NCBI GenBank assembly: GCA_029062165.1
Contig: JAIDQQ010000023.1
Location: forward strand, 124,001 to 188,000
Source of the DNA: Ruminococcus sp.
GTDB lineage: Bacteria > Bacillota > Clostridia > Oscillospirales > Ruminococcaceae
Length of the DNA stretch: 64,000 bases
Reading direction: 5' to 3'
Of the stretch, positions 54,601 to 62,247 are shown in pieces (the first letter of the stretch is position 1; the number at the start of each line of letters is the position of its first letter). Made by a program: the position numbers and the translations under genes. The notes under the pieces are model-generated. The model did not search any database. It was not told where the DNA came from and was given only the letters and a program-made list of their open reading frames with translations.

Positions 54601-57600
54601 ATGTTACAGATGTAACATCAGCAGAAGATCCGGATAGCGGAAAAATAATAAGTACCTTAAAATATAACGATGTATTTGAAAGTGCTGGAAAAGTTCCAAC
54701 AAGAGCTAAAAAGATTGAAGTTCCGGGAAACGGTTTCAATGTAAGAAATCTGGAGAAGAATACACTTTATAAACTCATTGAGTGTAAAGTGCCTGATGGA
54801 TATGTTGATTTAGATTATACCGCAGATTCACCTGTAAACGGCAAATATCCATATGTATATTATTTCATGTATGAAGGTGATGTAGACAATACACTTATCA
54901 GCAGTATTAATACTGGTATAACCGGAAACAACACTGTCAGCAATAAAGATATTACTATACTTCGTGATAAAGGTACTCTGCAAGTTCCGAACAACAACAA
55001 ATTTAATTTAGTTGCTGAAAAGGAATGGGGAGTTATCCAACTAAATAGTGAAGCAGTTTCAGTAGAACTTGAACTTGTATGGTCTTATAAAAAATCAAGT
55101 AATATTCCGGAAGTAACTTATCCGCTTTCAGAATTAGGAAGAACTGACAGTATAAAGACAATCGCCGGAAAAGATGGTGGTCAGACACAATGGAATGACC
55201 TCCCGAACGGTAAAGACGGCAGACCAATTTACTACTATGTAGTTGAAAAGTCATACACTGTAAAAGAAAATGGTACTGATAAAAAGTATACATTAAGTGA
55301 CGACGGTACTTACAAAAACGGCGAAAAAGTCGGCGACTTTAAACCGATTTATACCGGAAACGGTCTGAATGCCGGAAAATCTGACGGAACAGCAGGTAAG
55401 GTTGAAATTAAAAACGCATCTAAACTTGTTGTCAAGAAGATATGGCAGAACGCAGACGGTACAGAAATTACCGGAACATACCCGCTTAGTGAGATTAAGT
55501 TTAACCTTTATGGCATAAAAGCAGACAAAAAAGAAGTACAGCTTGTTACAGACGGAGTTATTAAGGAATCAGAAAATTGGCAGAAAGTTATTGATAATAA
55601 TGATTTAAGCAGTTATGAAAAGTTCAGAGTAGAAGAAGTTATTGTTACTGATACCGAAAAAGAAGTTATGGCTAATTACACTATCAGTGATACTTATAAC
55701 GTAATTGACGGTACAGGTGAAATTATTCTCACGAATAAGAGTAAAGTTTCAGAAGTTGATATTACAGTCAACAAGGTATGGGACGACGGCAAAGAACAAA
55801 ACACTCATGACGGCATTAATGTAAAACTTATTCGCTCCGATAGTTCATTGAAAGTTGAAGAATTAGATTACAATAATTTAGGTAACAGTATATCTGTTAT
55901 AGAAGAATTTGAATTGAATAATTCTAATAACTGGACACACAAATGGGAAAAACTTCCGGGCAAGAATGACAATAAAAACTGTTATTATTACGTTATTGAA
56001 AATGCTCCATCCGGATATGAAGTAACCTATGAACGTACCGGCAATACAATAACTATCACAAACTCAAAGACGACACCAAAAACAGAAATCACGATTAACA
56101 AAAAATGGATTGACGGTAATAATGCAGACAACAAGAGACCTGAAAGCCTGACACTTAAGTTAGAACGTTCATTAAATAATGGTGCAACATGGGAAGAAGT
56201 TAAGGACGTAACATTAACTGGTACTGGTAATGAATGGTCTGAAACAGTTGATAATCTTGACAAGTGCAATGATAATAATGTAGACTATATTTACAGGATT
56301 ATTGAGCCAGAAGTTTCAGGTTATACTGTCAAGTATGTCAATGACGGAAAAGCTGAAAATGGTGTTATCAATCTTACCAATACAAAAGTTGTATCGCTTA
56401 AACTTAGGAAAGAATGGTCTGACAGTGACACAAATAACCACGTAGATGACCACATTAAAGTAAACGTTCACCGTTCAACAGATAAGGACACAGCCGAAAA
56501 TAACAATCTTCCGTTGATGATGTCAATCACTTCTGAGAATGATGTTTCTACTATGAATATTGGTTCAGAAATAACATTGACTGTAAACAGAGATAATGTT
56601 ACATGGTCATCTTCTAATTCAAGTGTAGTTGCGATTTCAGCACAAGGTGGTACGATTTATGCAATGAAGAGGGCTTCAGCTGATGAAACTTCAAGTGCTA
56701 CAATAGTCGCAAATGGTTTAGGTAAAGCTGTTATCACTGCAAAGTGTGGTAGCGAAACCGCAACGATTGAAATTACAGTTACCGGTTCACAGATAGAACC
56801 TGCATCTTCTGAAACTACAACGACATCTACCACTACCACTAAAAAGACTACTACCACCACGACAACAACAACCACTACTACAACTACTACAGTAGCAGTA
56901 GCATCAAGCGAAGAAGAACCTACAACAAGTTCAACAACCACAACTATAGCTGGTGGCTCAACTGGTAACAATGTTATAGTTTTACCAAATGTTGATACTA
57001 TACAATATGGTAAATATGATTTATCTGCATATGATTATACAAAAATTACAGCTATTCAAATCAATATGTCAAATATGGTTGACAGTGTTAATGGAAATGG
57101 AGGATTAAACACTGGAAGCGATTATCCTTCATTAAAGGCAAGTGATTTTGTAAATGGTTCTTATACAGTTAAAATTGTTTCACCAGGAGAGAGTTTGACA
57201 ATAACTAATTATTATGGTTTAGGTACAATAGATTCTATAACTATTTATTTAAATGGTGCTGAAAGTGCTAATGTATCTGCTCAGAACTTCTCACTCAAGC
57301 CTATATCACTCGGAATGCTTGGTTTAAAACGTAGCACTGAATCTACTACACCAACCGGCAAATTAACAGAGTTTAAAGACAATGTTGCAACTGTTGAGAT
57401 GAGTTATAACAGCAGTTCCGAAAATGGTGCATATTGGTATGAAGTACTCAATCTTCCGGCATACGACGAAAACGATAATGAATACTATTACTGGGTAGAT
57501 GAAGATGAAGTAAGTGCAATGGGTTATACAGTAAGTTATCAGTTTAAAGACAGTAACGACGATACTACACATTGTATACAAGGTAACGGCGAAATAACAA

Positions 57601-57743
57601 TCATAAACACCAGAGAAGAAGCACCTTCCGTAACACTTCCTTCAACAGGTGGCACAGGTACAACATGGTATTATATCACGGGAATGGCATTAATGTTGAT
57701 ACCGATAGTTATACTTGCAAGAAGACGTAAAAAAACGACATAA
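48633..57743 (+). CDS. Giant LPSTG-anchored multi-domain adhesin
   Basis: This 3036-residue wall-anchored protein starts at TTG (48633) after GAGGAGGG. It has a long signal peptide, an Asp/Tyr-rich stretch (about 65-90), several Ig-like collagen-adhesin-type domains, a Pro-rich hinge (near 490-525) and many Cna-B domains (for example KAWERDDE, KNWVGDD, KKWIDGN starts). There is a Big_2-like domain with a Thr linker, then LPSTG, a helix and RRRKKTT. Isopeptide-forming Cna-B stalks are expected. Three segments interrupt otherwise regular domains (see findings). It is the probable pilus-tip adhesin binding host or plant surfaces. Confidence 0.92.
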   Translation: MKRFQTIIQKYITNHQKHKKYLAGVLALSVLVSFGVSSGLIMPAISMTKEDTTESYENEIEQLNYDDDNYDYEDNYDDYNYYDEDYGIEMYSADESYNFGQNITGITFSGGGVSQKGNEVTFPADDWSGAVSINYNNLKWSDITFGDADCTWENIPEANKSIVYRLPDEITILKTESGKVNDPTKLWNDFKNADGNEAYRYASAGTYTIDKDSKTITITFSEGYLKYLYEKQTAAQGGLNFKAEMHRGGNKDNNKNFDVGNSNISVFFPAREVSFNKNAENVNNEKIKWSLKIQNPGGDATLNEVTDEMFKYADGNYEITPEGAVTINKESGKAVINEGFNGADEIAIVYYTPIKDVYDQRKENGELSNKAELYIEGGEPISKEAKTWLEKDLIKAKISKTGTPSYQINGEKGYIEWTINVERGYGLSLAGYVIEDTGENGFSKAIEGSITIDDNKQFTRDGDKITLGDYSSAVIKYRTLVTADDLKDGDKQFENLATLKPPPEDPPNPPEDPNKPPKNPPPDTPQPAKPTYKKNVFTVDKRGSEKQTDKSKVVWTITINANVDYNKGTLNGFTVEDADFEEMTQGTNISIVGTRNGQPVDNVTLTGSGTTRTISGDADYVTITFERPLKPEEEQAREKLTSGQKTNAENTVTVKDKDGEKVETKGTAEIGPLENYFGKKLLSTDNKTVEGSYTDPAGKNDEENTILDWQIDIENYQNFSGSANTVVDIMSTGGNGGNHFITPEQINDIKITFQKMDGTRTELTANSGAFTVTGEGNNNKYNKFTVKFDETYCKNNGYVRAEIKYSTTAETKGVEKGKTETFSNKANDIPGTDFTFKRTDPSIVPKHKLNLSKAWERDDESSRPDKIKVQLQRKNASGQWEAYPPENSSEWTDNNNGTFTNKTYKYVTESANQTVSDPYTFQWNDLPERSETEANKYYEYRIVEIKDSGSTVAENNAVIGDYRVNYGEESVELNSDKYFHITNTYIKTEIEVQKNWVGDDLTNEQRDPVTVKLEKRIAGNDNWEYVGTETLDSGNKYTVKFDNLDGIDRATGKDIYYRVQETTKIDGYTTSYSDNNKEGINSGMLEVTNTYNQMYVKADKYWDDGTGAVKTIPDDVDSIDLELQWKLKGTGFEESSNEVQIYEASKYGDALRYYESTLENFSSGDKINIRLKGDGDPKGIIKIYCDDKLLITDNWQFENWQFDKDYIINDSGQIKIVVEVNNPNGNTYLDAKYRIAKKIDSDIEGLTYQWQKANVTDAEKHLTKSDYSDGFSFRWGNLDKTTSDGRDIIYRVIEKNNSEKYSVSYSRAEISKSGTVKITNKDKEAGSSVKKAIYPNLTSGVDYKSTDTPHKEIKSITSDDLANWPTRNIDGKEYYIFKWKLEFDDAEYVKFEDEVDDENIINPYFDEEFDNSNAKDRFDFVIACKDKDVSGVACNNWYQFKSAIGTTVTDSNKASFSFDNSGVADFKNVQWITYCTAVPKETIDNAMKAENGKYEVINNIRLDGENEFSPAKLTITKEAEKPPSEKLIEKGIIRKDDTANAIYKLILNKEGKNLTNGDMIDISDIFEPKSFTVVDDDGTVLSSETGNNLFDVNLSNIVIRELDENGKELRILSASEYIYLFNSGETESQIPYQFNELKKSEANNGVTGYEGKISIGFSGLSETYKRLFPEDTFKVKVKGIAGSDVLPTISGGNSNRFEIVNSNVKYGADGYAEVEIKMLDVHSENEYVSAVYNAELNVKNIQSPIDMKFVGDSDVKAWFGSADAYIQEVRGTGATQIQVSGANLTKDSEVTFTISGGEPGKPVVANNNYNANVEIVSDSGVYDSQGNATVVVKMVSAGSGISFSVANIANNDNLSVSATTTGTSKETSLQLSVPDGMPLSIEYTYNFTVNENTPYKKGLDGSDVAIGTSLDQLSPAPTIAMKNKASFQTSNGEESDEHDENEFKISYSAANIQLTEVPVIKKIDVGDHSIELSADFYLAKFNKTDKTWEYVTDVTSAEDPDSGKIISTLKYNDVFESAGKVPTRAKKIEVPGNGFNVRNLEKNTLYKLIECKVPDGYVDLDYTADSPVNGKYPYVYYFMYEGDVDNTLISSINTGITGNNTVSNKDITILRDKGTLQVPNNNKFNLVAEKEWGVIQLNSEAVSVELELVWSYKKSSNIPEVTYPLSELGRTDSIKTIAGKDGGQTQWNDLPNGKDGRPIYYYVVEKSYTVKENGTDKKYTLSDDGTYKNGEKVGDFKPIYTGNGLNAGKSDGTAGKVEIKNASKLVVKKIWQNADGTEITGTYPLSEIKFNLYGIKADKKEVQLVTDGVIKESENWQKVIDNNDLSSYEKFRVEEVIVTDTEKEVMANYTISDTYNVIDGTGEIILTNKSKVSEVDITVNKVWDDGKEQNTHDGINVKLIRSDSSLKVEELDYNNLGNSISVIEEFELNNSNNWTHKWEKLPGKNDNKNCYYYVIENAPSGYEVTYERTGNTITITNSKTTPKTEITINKKWIDGNNADNKRPESLTLKLERSLNNGATWEEVKDVTLTGTGNEWSETVDNLDKCNDNNVDYIYRIIEPEVSGYTVKYVNDGKAENGVINLTNTKVVSLKLRKEWSDSDTNNHVDDHIKVNVHRSTDKDTAENNNLPLMMSITSENDVSTMNIGSEITLTVNRDNVTWSSSNSSVVAISAQGGTIYAMKRASADETSSATIVANGLGKAVITAKCGSETATIEITVTGSQIEPASSETTTTSTTTTKKTTTTTTTTTTTTTTTVAVASSEEEPTTSSTTTTIAGGSTGNNVIVLPNVDTIQYGKYDLSAYDYTKITAIQINMSNMVDSVNGNGGLNTGSDYPSLKASDFVNGSYTVKIVSPGESLTITNYYGLGTIDSITIYLNGAESANVSAQNFSLKPISLGMLGLKRSTESTTPTGKLTEFKDNVATVEMSYNSSSENGAYWYEVLNLPAYDENDNEYYYWVDEDEVSAMGYTVSYQFKDSNDDTTHCIQGNGEITIINTREEAPSVTLPSTGGTGTTWYYITGMALMLIPIVILARRRKKTT

Positions 57744-57753
57744 TCGTATTCAC

Positions 57754-57777
57754 GGGGCTGTGTGACGGTCCAGCCCC
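57754..57777 (+). promoter_or_regulatory. Intercistronic hairpin before the major pilin
   Basis: GGGGCTG / CAGCCCC stem with a 10-nt loop lies between the adhesin and pilin genes, without a T tract. It may be an RNA processing or stabilising element that raises pilin over adhesin. Confidence 0.55.
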
Positions 57778-57819
57778 ACCAAATCCAATCCGAAAAATTT
57801 TATTAAAGGAGAAAAATTT

Positions 57820-59844
57820 ATGAAACACTCTAAGAAATTTGCAGCTATGATGGCTGCCCTCGCACTCACAGCATGTTCAATCGCCCCTATGTTCGTTATG
57901 AACGCTTCTGCAACAGAAGTTAAAACAGGTAGCATTTCCATATCAAAGGCAGAAGCAGGACACACATTCACAGCATACCAGATTTTCAGCGGTTCAATCG
58001 ATAAAGACGGTAGTGCTGTAACATTTGGTCAGGTTGTATGGGGTACAGGAATTGATGACGAAAAAACATTTGATGTAACAGTCGATGGCACAGTTGTGGC
58101 AAGAAACATTTATGCAGCATTGAAAGCACTTGATATTACTGTAGAAGTTGAAAAAGAAGGTGGTACTAAGGAGAATGTAAAACCTTTTGACTTTAACTTT
58201 GACGATGAAACACCTGAAACCGCCGCAGATGTTGCAAAGGGACTTGAACTTATTCAGAGTAACGCAAATAAGAATACAAGAACAGATATTGACAAGGTAG
58301 CAGAAGTTTTTGCAAAGTATAAAAAAGGCAATGGAACACCAGCAACAGCACCAACGACTGAAGGCGGAGATTATACTTTTACTGATTTAGATGCTGGTTA
58401 CTATCTTGTAACTGATTCAACTACAAGCGGTGCGGAAACAACACAGCTTTCTAAGTATATGCTTCAGGTTGCAGCCGGAGAAGTTGTAGATGTTGCTGTA
58501 AAATCAGACGCACCTAAGGTAATGAAGAAAGTATTTGAAGATACAAAGACACAGAGCGATACAGTAAGTTTCGACGGTAAAAATATTGACCTCGGCACTG
58601 GCTTTAATGATGCTGCTGACTATGATATGAATCAGGTATTTGAGTTTAACCTTTATGGTTCACTTCCTTCAAACTATGAAGTTTATGAGGGTTATTCATA
58701 TGAATTTGTTGATACATATGATAAAGGTATAAGCCTTGTAGATACAAATAAGACTGTTGAAGGTATAGATGCTACAGATTTCACAATTACTGTAGGTAAC
58801 ACAGTAATTCCGGCAGTAGGTGCAAATGATACTGTTAACTACACATATACAGCTTTAACAAAGGATGCAGATGAAGTAACAGGTGATAGAGAAGCCGGTT
58901 TCAAGCTTACATTTGCTGACCTTAAGGATATTGTAGATGCTGACGGTAACGCTATTACATTAACTGCTGATTCAGTTATTAAGGTATCATATAATGCAAT
59001 TCTTAATGCAGATGCTGTTATTGGTAACCCTGGTAACGAAAACGACGTTTTCCTTAAGTATTCAAAGAATCCTTATAATGGCGGTGCAGGAACTGAAAAG
59101 CCTAAGGAGAAAGAAGAAGACAAGGGCAAAACACCAAAGGATACCAACGTTGTATTCACATATAAAATTGATTCTACCAAGTATTTAAATGAAATAAAAG
59201 CCGGTAACGAAGCCGGAGAAAACGAAGCAGGATTCGTACTTAAAAAAGTTATAACTAATGACGATGATACAACTACTACATTGTATGCTAACGTTGATAG
59301 TAGCAACAAGATTTTAGGATGGGCAACAGAAGATGACGCATTTAATAAAGATGAGGATGGTAAAATAACAACACCTAAAGACGGATTTGAAGTAAAAACG
59401 GCTGATAAAGGTAAATTCGGCTTTACAGGTCTTCAGGACGGCACATACACACTTGTAGAAACAACAGTACCTACCGGTTATAACAAAATGGATGACCTTA
59501 CAATTAAAGTTACTGCCGTTACAAATAATGAAGCTGCAAATACATGCCAGAATTACCTTGAAACAGAAGGAACTGATACAGGCAAAGTATTAACTAAATT
59601 ACAGGTTGAAGTTAATGGTGAAACTACTGACGGAAATGCAACAGAGATAAAAAATGAACAGAATGAAGTTTTAGTTGGCACACAGGGTCAGGTAGACTTA
59701 AGTATTCTTAACCAAAAGGGTTCAACACTTCCTTCAACCGGTGGTATCGGTACAACTATATTCTACCTCGGCGGTGGTGCTATGGTAGCAGTAGCTGGTG
59801 TATTCCTCATCACTAAGAAGAGAATGGGCAAAAGAGAAAACTAA
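57820..59844 (+). CDS. LPSTG major pilin subunit
   Basis: The 674-residue protein has a signal peptide, an N-terminal domain, the pilin-type Lys region SDAPKVMKKVFED, a fimbrial isopeptide-forming D2-like domain and a Cna-B-type C-terminal domain. The latter contains the E-box YTLVETTVPTGYNK. The end is LPSTG, a helix and KKRMGKREN. It should be polymerised into the shaft by the class C sortase downstream. Ribosome site AAAGGAG precedes ATG. Confidence 0.92.
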   Translation: MKHSKKFAAMMAALALTACSIAPMFVMNASATEVKTGSISISKAEAGHTFTAYQIFSGSIDKDGSAVTFGQVVWGTGIDDEKTFDVTVDGTVVARNIYAALKALDITVEVEKEGGTKENVKPFDFNFDDETPETAADVAKGLELIQSNANKNTRTDIDKVAEVFAKYKKGNGTPATAPTTEGGDYTFTDLDAGYYLVTDSTTSGAETTQLSKYMLQVAAGEVVDVAVKSDAPKVMKKVFEDTKTQSDTVSFDGKNIDLGTGFNDAADYDMNQVFEFNLYGSLPSNYEVYEGYSYEFVDTYDKGISLVDTNKTVEGIDATDFTITVGNTVIPAVGANDTVNYTYTALTKDADEVTGDREAGFKLTFADLKDIVDADGNAITLTADSVIKVSYNAILNADAVIGNPGNENDVFLKYSKNPYNGGAGTEKPKEKEEDKGKTPKDTNVVFTYKIDSTKYLNEIKAGNEAGENEAGFVLKKVITNDDDTTTTLYANVDSSNKILGWATEDDAFNKDEDGKITTPKDGFEVKTADKGKFGFTGLQDGTYTLVETTVPTGYNKMDDLTIKVTAVTNNEAANTCQNYLETEGTDTGKVLTKLQVEVNGETTDGNATEIKNEQNEVLVGTQGQVDLSILNQKGSTLPSTGGIGTTIFYLGGGAMVAVAGVFLITKKRMGKREN

Positions 59845-59906
59845 TTGACATAACTGCAAACAATAAATTATAATTCAAATCTGCCGGTGGAGCAATCTGC
59901 CGGCAG
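59845..59906 (+). promoter_or_regulatory. Internal promoter and hairpin before the sortase
   Basis: TTGACA-18-TATAAT lies at 59845-59874. A hairpin CTGCCGG / CCGGCAG follows at 59881-59906 with no T run. The sortase could thus be transcribed separately from, and more weakly than, the pilins. Confidence 0.5.
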
Positions 59907-59932
59907 TATCTGCTGAAAGGGAGGTCACACAG

Positions 59933-60799
59933 GTGAGGAAAAAAAAATCAGGAGTTGTTTCAACAATTGTATTAATAGTCATCTTGCTTGTTGGACTTGC
60001 CGTAATGCTTTACCCGACTTTCAGTAACTGGTGGAACTCGAAAGTACAATCAGGAGCAGTAACAAAATATCAAGAAATGGTAGCACAGTTGTCTTCCGAA
60101 GAAACTGAAAGAATGATGCAGGAAGCACACGAATATAACGAAAAACTCTCTCAGCTTTATGCACCGTTCACGAACTATAAGGAAATATCAGGTTATGACG
60201 ATATACTTAATATTTCAGGAACAGGAATAATGGGTTTTGTATCAATACCATTTATAAAAGTCGAGTTGCCTATATATCACGGTACAAGCGAGGAAGTTTT
60301 AAACGTAGCTGCCGGACATCTTCAGGGGTCTTCATTTCCGGTAGGCGGAAGCAATACACACGCTGTAATATCGGCACACAGGGGATTACCGTCTGCGAAA
60401 CTTTTCACGGACCTTGACCAGCTTGTTGTGGGAGATACTTTCACAGTAAACATACTCGGAGAAGTACTTACATACGAAGTTGAGGAAATACTTATTGTAA
60501 AGCCGTCTGAAATAGATAAACTGGCGATAATTCCGGATGGTGACTATGTCACACTTATGACCTGTACACCATACGGAATAAACTCGCACAGAATGTTGTT
60601 ACGGTCACACCGTATAGAGACAGCTTATCATTATAACGCCAAAGTAGTAGCCGATGCGACACAGGTAGACCCTTTACTTGCAGTACCGGTAATAGCTCTT
60701 CCGTTTATTTTACTGCTTATATGTTTCTGGTCATTAAGCGGTAAGAAAAAAACCGAACGTTCCGGAGAGCAGTTGTTTGAATTACTATATAAAAAATAA
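59933..60799 (+). CDS. Class C (pilin-polymerising) sortase
   Basis: This 288-residue membrane protein has N- and C-terminal helices, as in class C. Catalytic residues are His149 (SAHRG), Cys211 (TLMTCTPYGINSHR) and the following Arg. Substrates are expected to be the LPSTG/LPQTG proteins of this operon. The region that normally holds the lid motif DPF/DPW reads YAPF, so the lid Asp is missing. GTG start after GGGAGG. Confidence 0.92.
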   Translation: MRKKKSGVVSTIVLIVILLVGLAVMLYPTFSNWWNSKVQSGAVTKYQEMVAQLSSEETERMMQEAHEYNEKLSQLYAPFTNYKEISGYDDILNISGTGIMGFVSIPFIKVELPIYHGTSEEVLNVAAGHLQGSSFPVGGSNTHAVISAHRGLPSAKLFTDLDQLVVGDTFTVNILGEVLTYEVEEILIVKPSEIDKLAIIPDGDYVTLMTCTPYGINSHRMLLRSHRIETAYHYNAKVVADATQVDPLLAVPVIALPFILLLICFWSLSGKKKTERSGEQLFELLYKK

Positions 60800-60806
60800 A
60801 CAAAAA

Positions 60807-60841
60807 AACCGTATACAATTATGTATACGGTTAATTTTTTT
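60807..60841. terminator. Terminator of the pilus operon
   Basis: AACCGTATAC / GTATACGGTT perfect stem, 6-nt loop, then T run; A run on the other side so it can also serve ispF. Confidence 0.9.
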
Positions 60842-60853
60842 GTGTCCGGCGTG

Positions 60854-61333
60854 TTAAAATTTTTTCTGCATAAGTACTACAGCGTGTGCAGATATACCGA
60901 GTTTTTCGCCGGTGAATCCGAGTTTTTCTTCAGTAGTAGCCTTTACGCTTACCTGCTCCGGATTACAGTTGCATATTTCTGCAATATTTTCACGCATTGA
61001 ATTTATATAAGGTGCGAGTTTCGGAGACTGTGCGATAACAGTAGCGTCTATATTTCCGACAGTATAACCTTTTTCGGCGGTTATGCGACATACTTCACAT
61101 AAAAGTTTCATACTGTCAGCACCCTTGAAAGTTTCGTCGGTATCGGGAAAAAGATGTCCTATATCTCCGAGAGCCAACGCACCTAACATAGCGTCCATGA
61201 CAGCGTGTACGAGTACATCTGCGTCTGAATGACCAAGAAGCCCTTTATCATGTGGGATTTCCACACCACCGAGAATAAGTTTTCTGTTTTCGACAAGTCT
61301 GTGTACGTCATATCCGTGACCTATTCTTAACAT
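60854..61333 (-). CDS. ispF: 2-C-methyl-D-erythritol 2,4-cyclodiphosphate synthase
   Basis: This 159-residue MEP-pathway enzyme cyclises CDP-ME 2-phosphate. It shows [11 protein letters not shown] with the metal-binding Asp and His, [29 protein letters not shown] and the C-terminal [12 protein letters not shown]. Its ATG directly follows the ispD stop (TGAATG). Confidence 0.96.
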   Translation of the reverse strand: MLRIGHGYDVHRLVENRKLILGGVEIPHDKGLLGHSDADVLVHAVMDAMLGALALGDIGHLFPDTDETFKGADSMKLLCEVCRITAEKGYTVGNIDATVIAQSPKLAPYINSMRENIAEICNCNPEQVSVKATTEEKLGFTGEKLGISAHAVVLMQKKF

Positions 61334-62014
61334 TCAATCACCTCTTTCAAGAAGTATTTCCGCAATTTTAATATCTTCCGGAGTAGTTATTTTAATATTG
61401 GTATAGTCGCCGGTAGTCATGCAGATTTTACCGCCTATAGCCTCGACAAGCTGACAGTCGTCAGTAAAATCAAGACCGTGTTCAATAGCGAAGTCAATAC
61501 CTTCAAAATAGAGATTACGTTTAAAAACCTGTGGTGTTTGAGTTATATACAGAAATTTTCGTGGTGGAGTATCAGTAATAAGACCGTCTTCAACAGTTTT
61601 TATGGTATCCTTGACAGGTACACCTAAAGTAGCACCACCGAAAACAGAAGCGTCTTTAATAGTTTTTTCGATATGTTCCGGCTTGACAAGAGGTCTCGCA
61701 CCGTCATGAATGGCGATAAGTTCAGTATTTCGGGAAATACATTTCATACCGTTTATGACGCTTTTCTGACGTGTTTCGCCCCCGACAGTACAGGTTTTAA
61801 GTTTGGAGATACCAGCGTTTTCAGCTTCCTGACGTATTGCCGGTATGTCACATTCACGGGCGACTATTATTATTTCCGAAACACTTTCACATTTTTCAAA
61901 AGCCTGCATGGTCACGCCTATAACAAGACGTTCACCCAATGGCATAAGAATTTTATTTATACCGCCCATTCTCGTGGAATTTCCGGCACAGACGATAACA
62001 ACTGATGTATTCAT
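61334..62014 (-). CDS. ispD: 2-C-methyl-D-erythritol 4-phosphate cytidylyltransferase
   Basis: This 226-residue MEP-pathway enzyme has the nucleotide-binding start VCAGNSTRMGGINKILMPLGE, IAIHDGARPLV, and TPQVFK with DDCQLVE. The start at 62014 follows AAGGAGG; an in-frame ATG at 62104 lies upstream of the promoter and is not used. It forms an operon with ispF. Confidence 0.95.
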   Translation of the reverse strand: MNTSVVIVCAGNSTRMGGINKILMPLGERLVIGVTMQAFEKCESVSEIIIVARECDIPAIRQEAENAGISKLKTCTVGGETRQKSVINGMKCISRNTELIAIHDGARPLVKPEHIEKTIKDASVFGGATLGVPVKDTIKTVEDGLITDTPPRKFLYITQTPQVFKRNLYFEGIDFAIEHGLDFTDDCQLVEAIGGKICMTTGDYTNIKITTPEDIKIAEILLERGD

Positions 62015-62042
62015 AATCAACCTCCTTATGATTATATACTCA

Positions 62043-62071
62043 ATTATAGTATAATTATGTGAAAATGTCAA
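62043..62071 (-). promoter_or_regulatory. Promoter of ispDF
   Basis: Minus-strand TTGACA, 17-bp spacer and TATAAT, both perfect, 28 bp before the start codon. Confidence 0.83.
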
Positions 62072-62247
62072 ATTAAATGTGAAAAAAATGACAGTAATTT
62101 TCACGTTTTTATCAGACAGTGAAAAATTTCACACAAAAGATTCCGCAAAACAATACATAAAAAGCAAATCAGTATCACAATAGGGGTTTATAATACAATC
62201 ATACTAAAGAACACAAACAAAGTACCTGAAAGGATTGTGATTTTATC

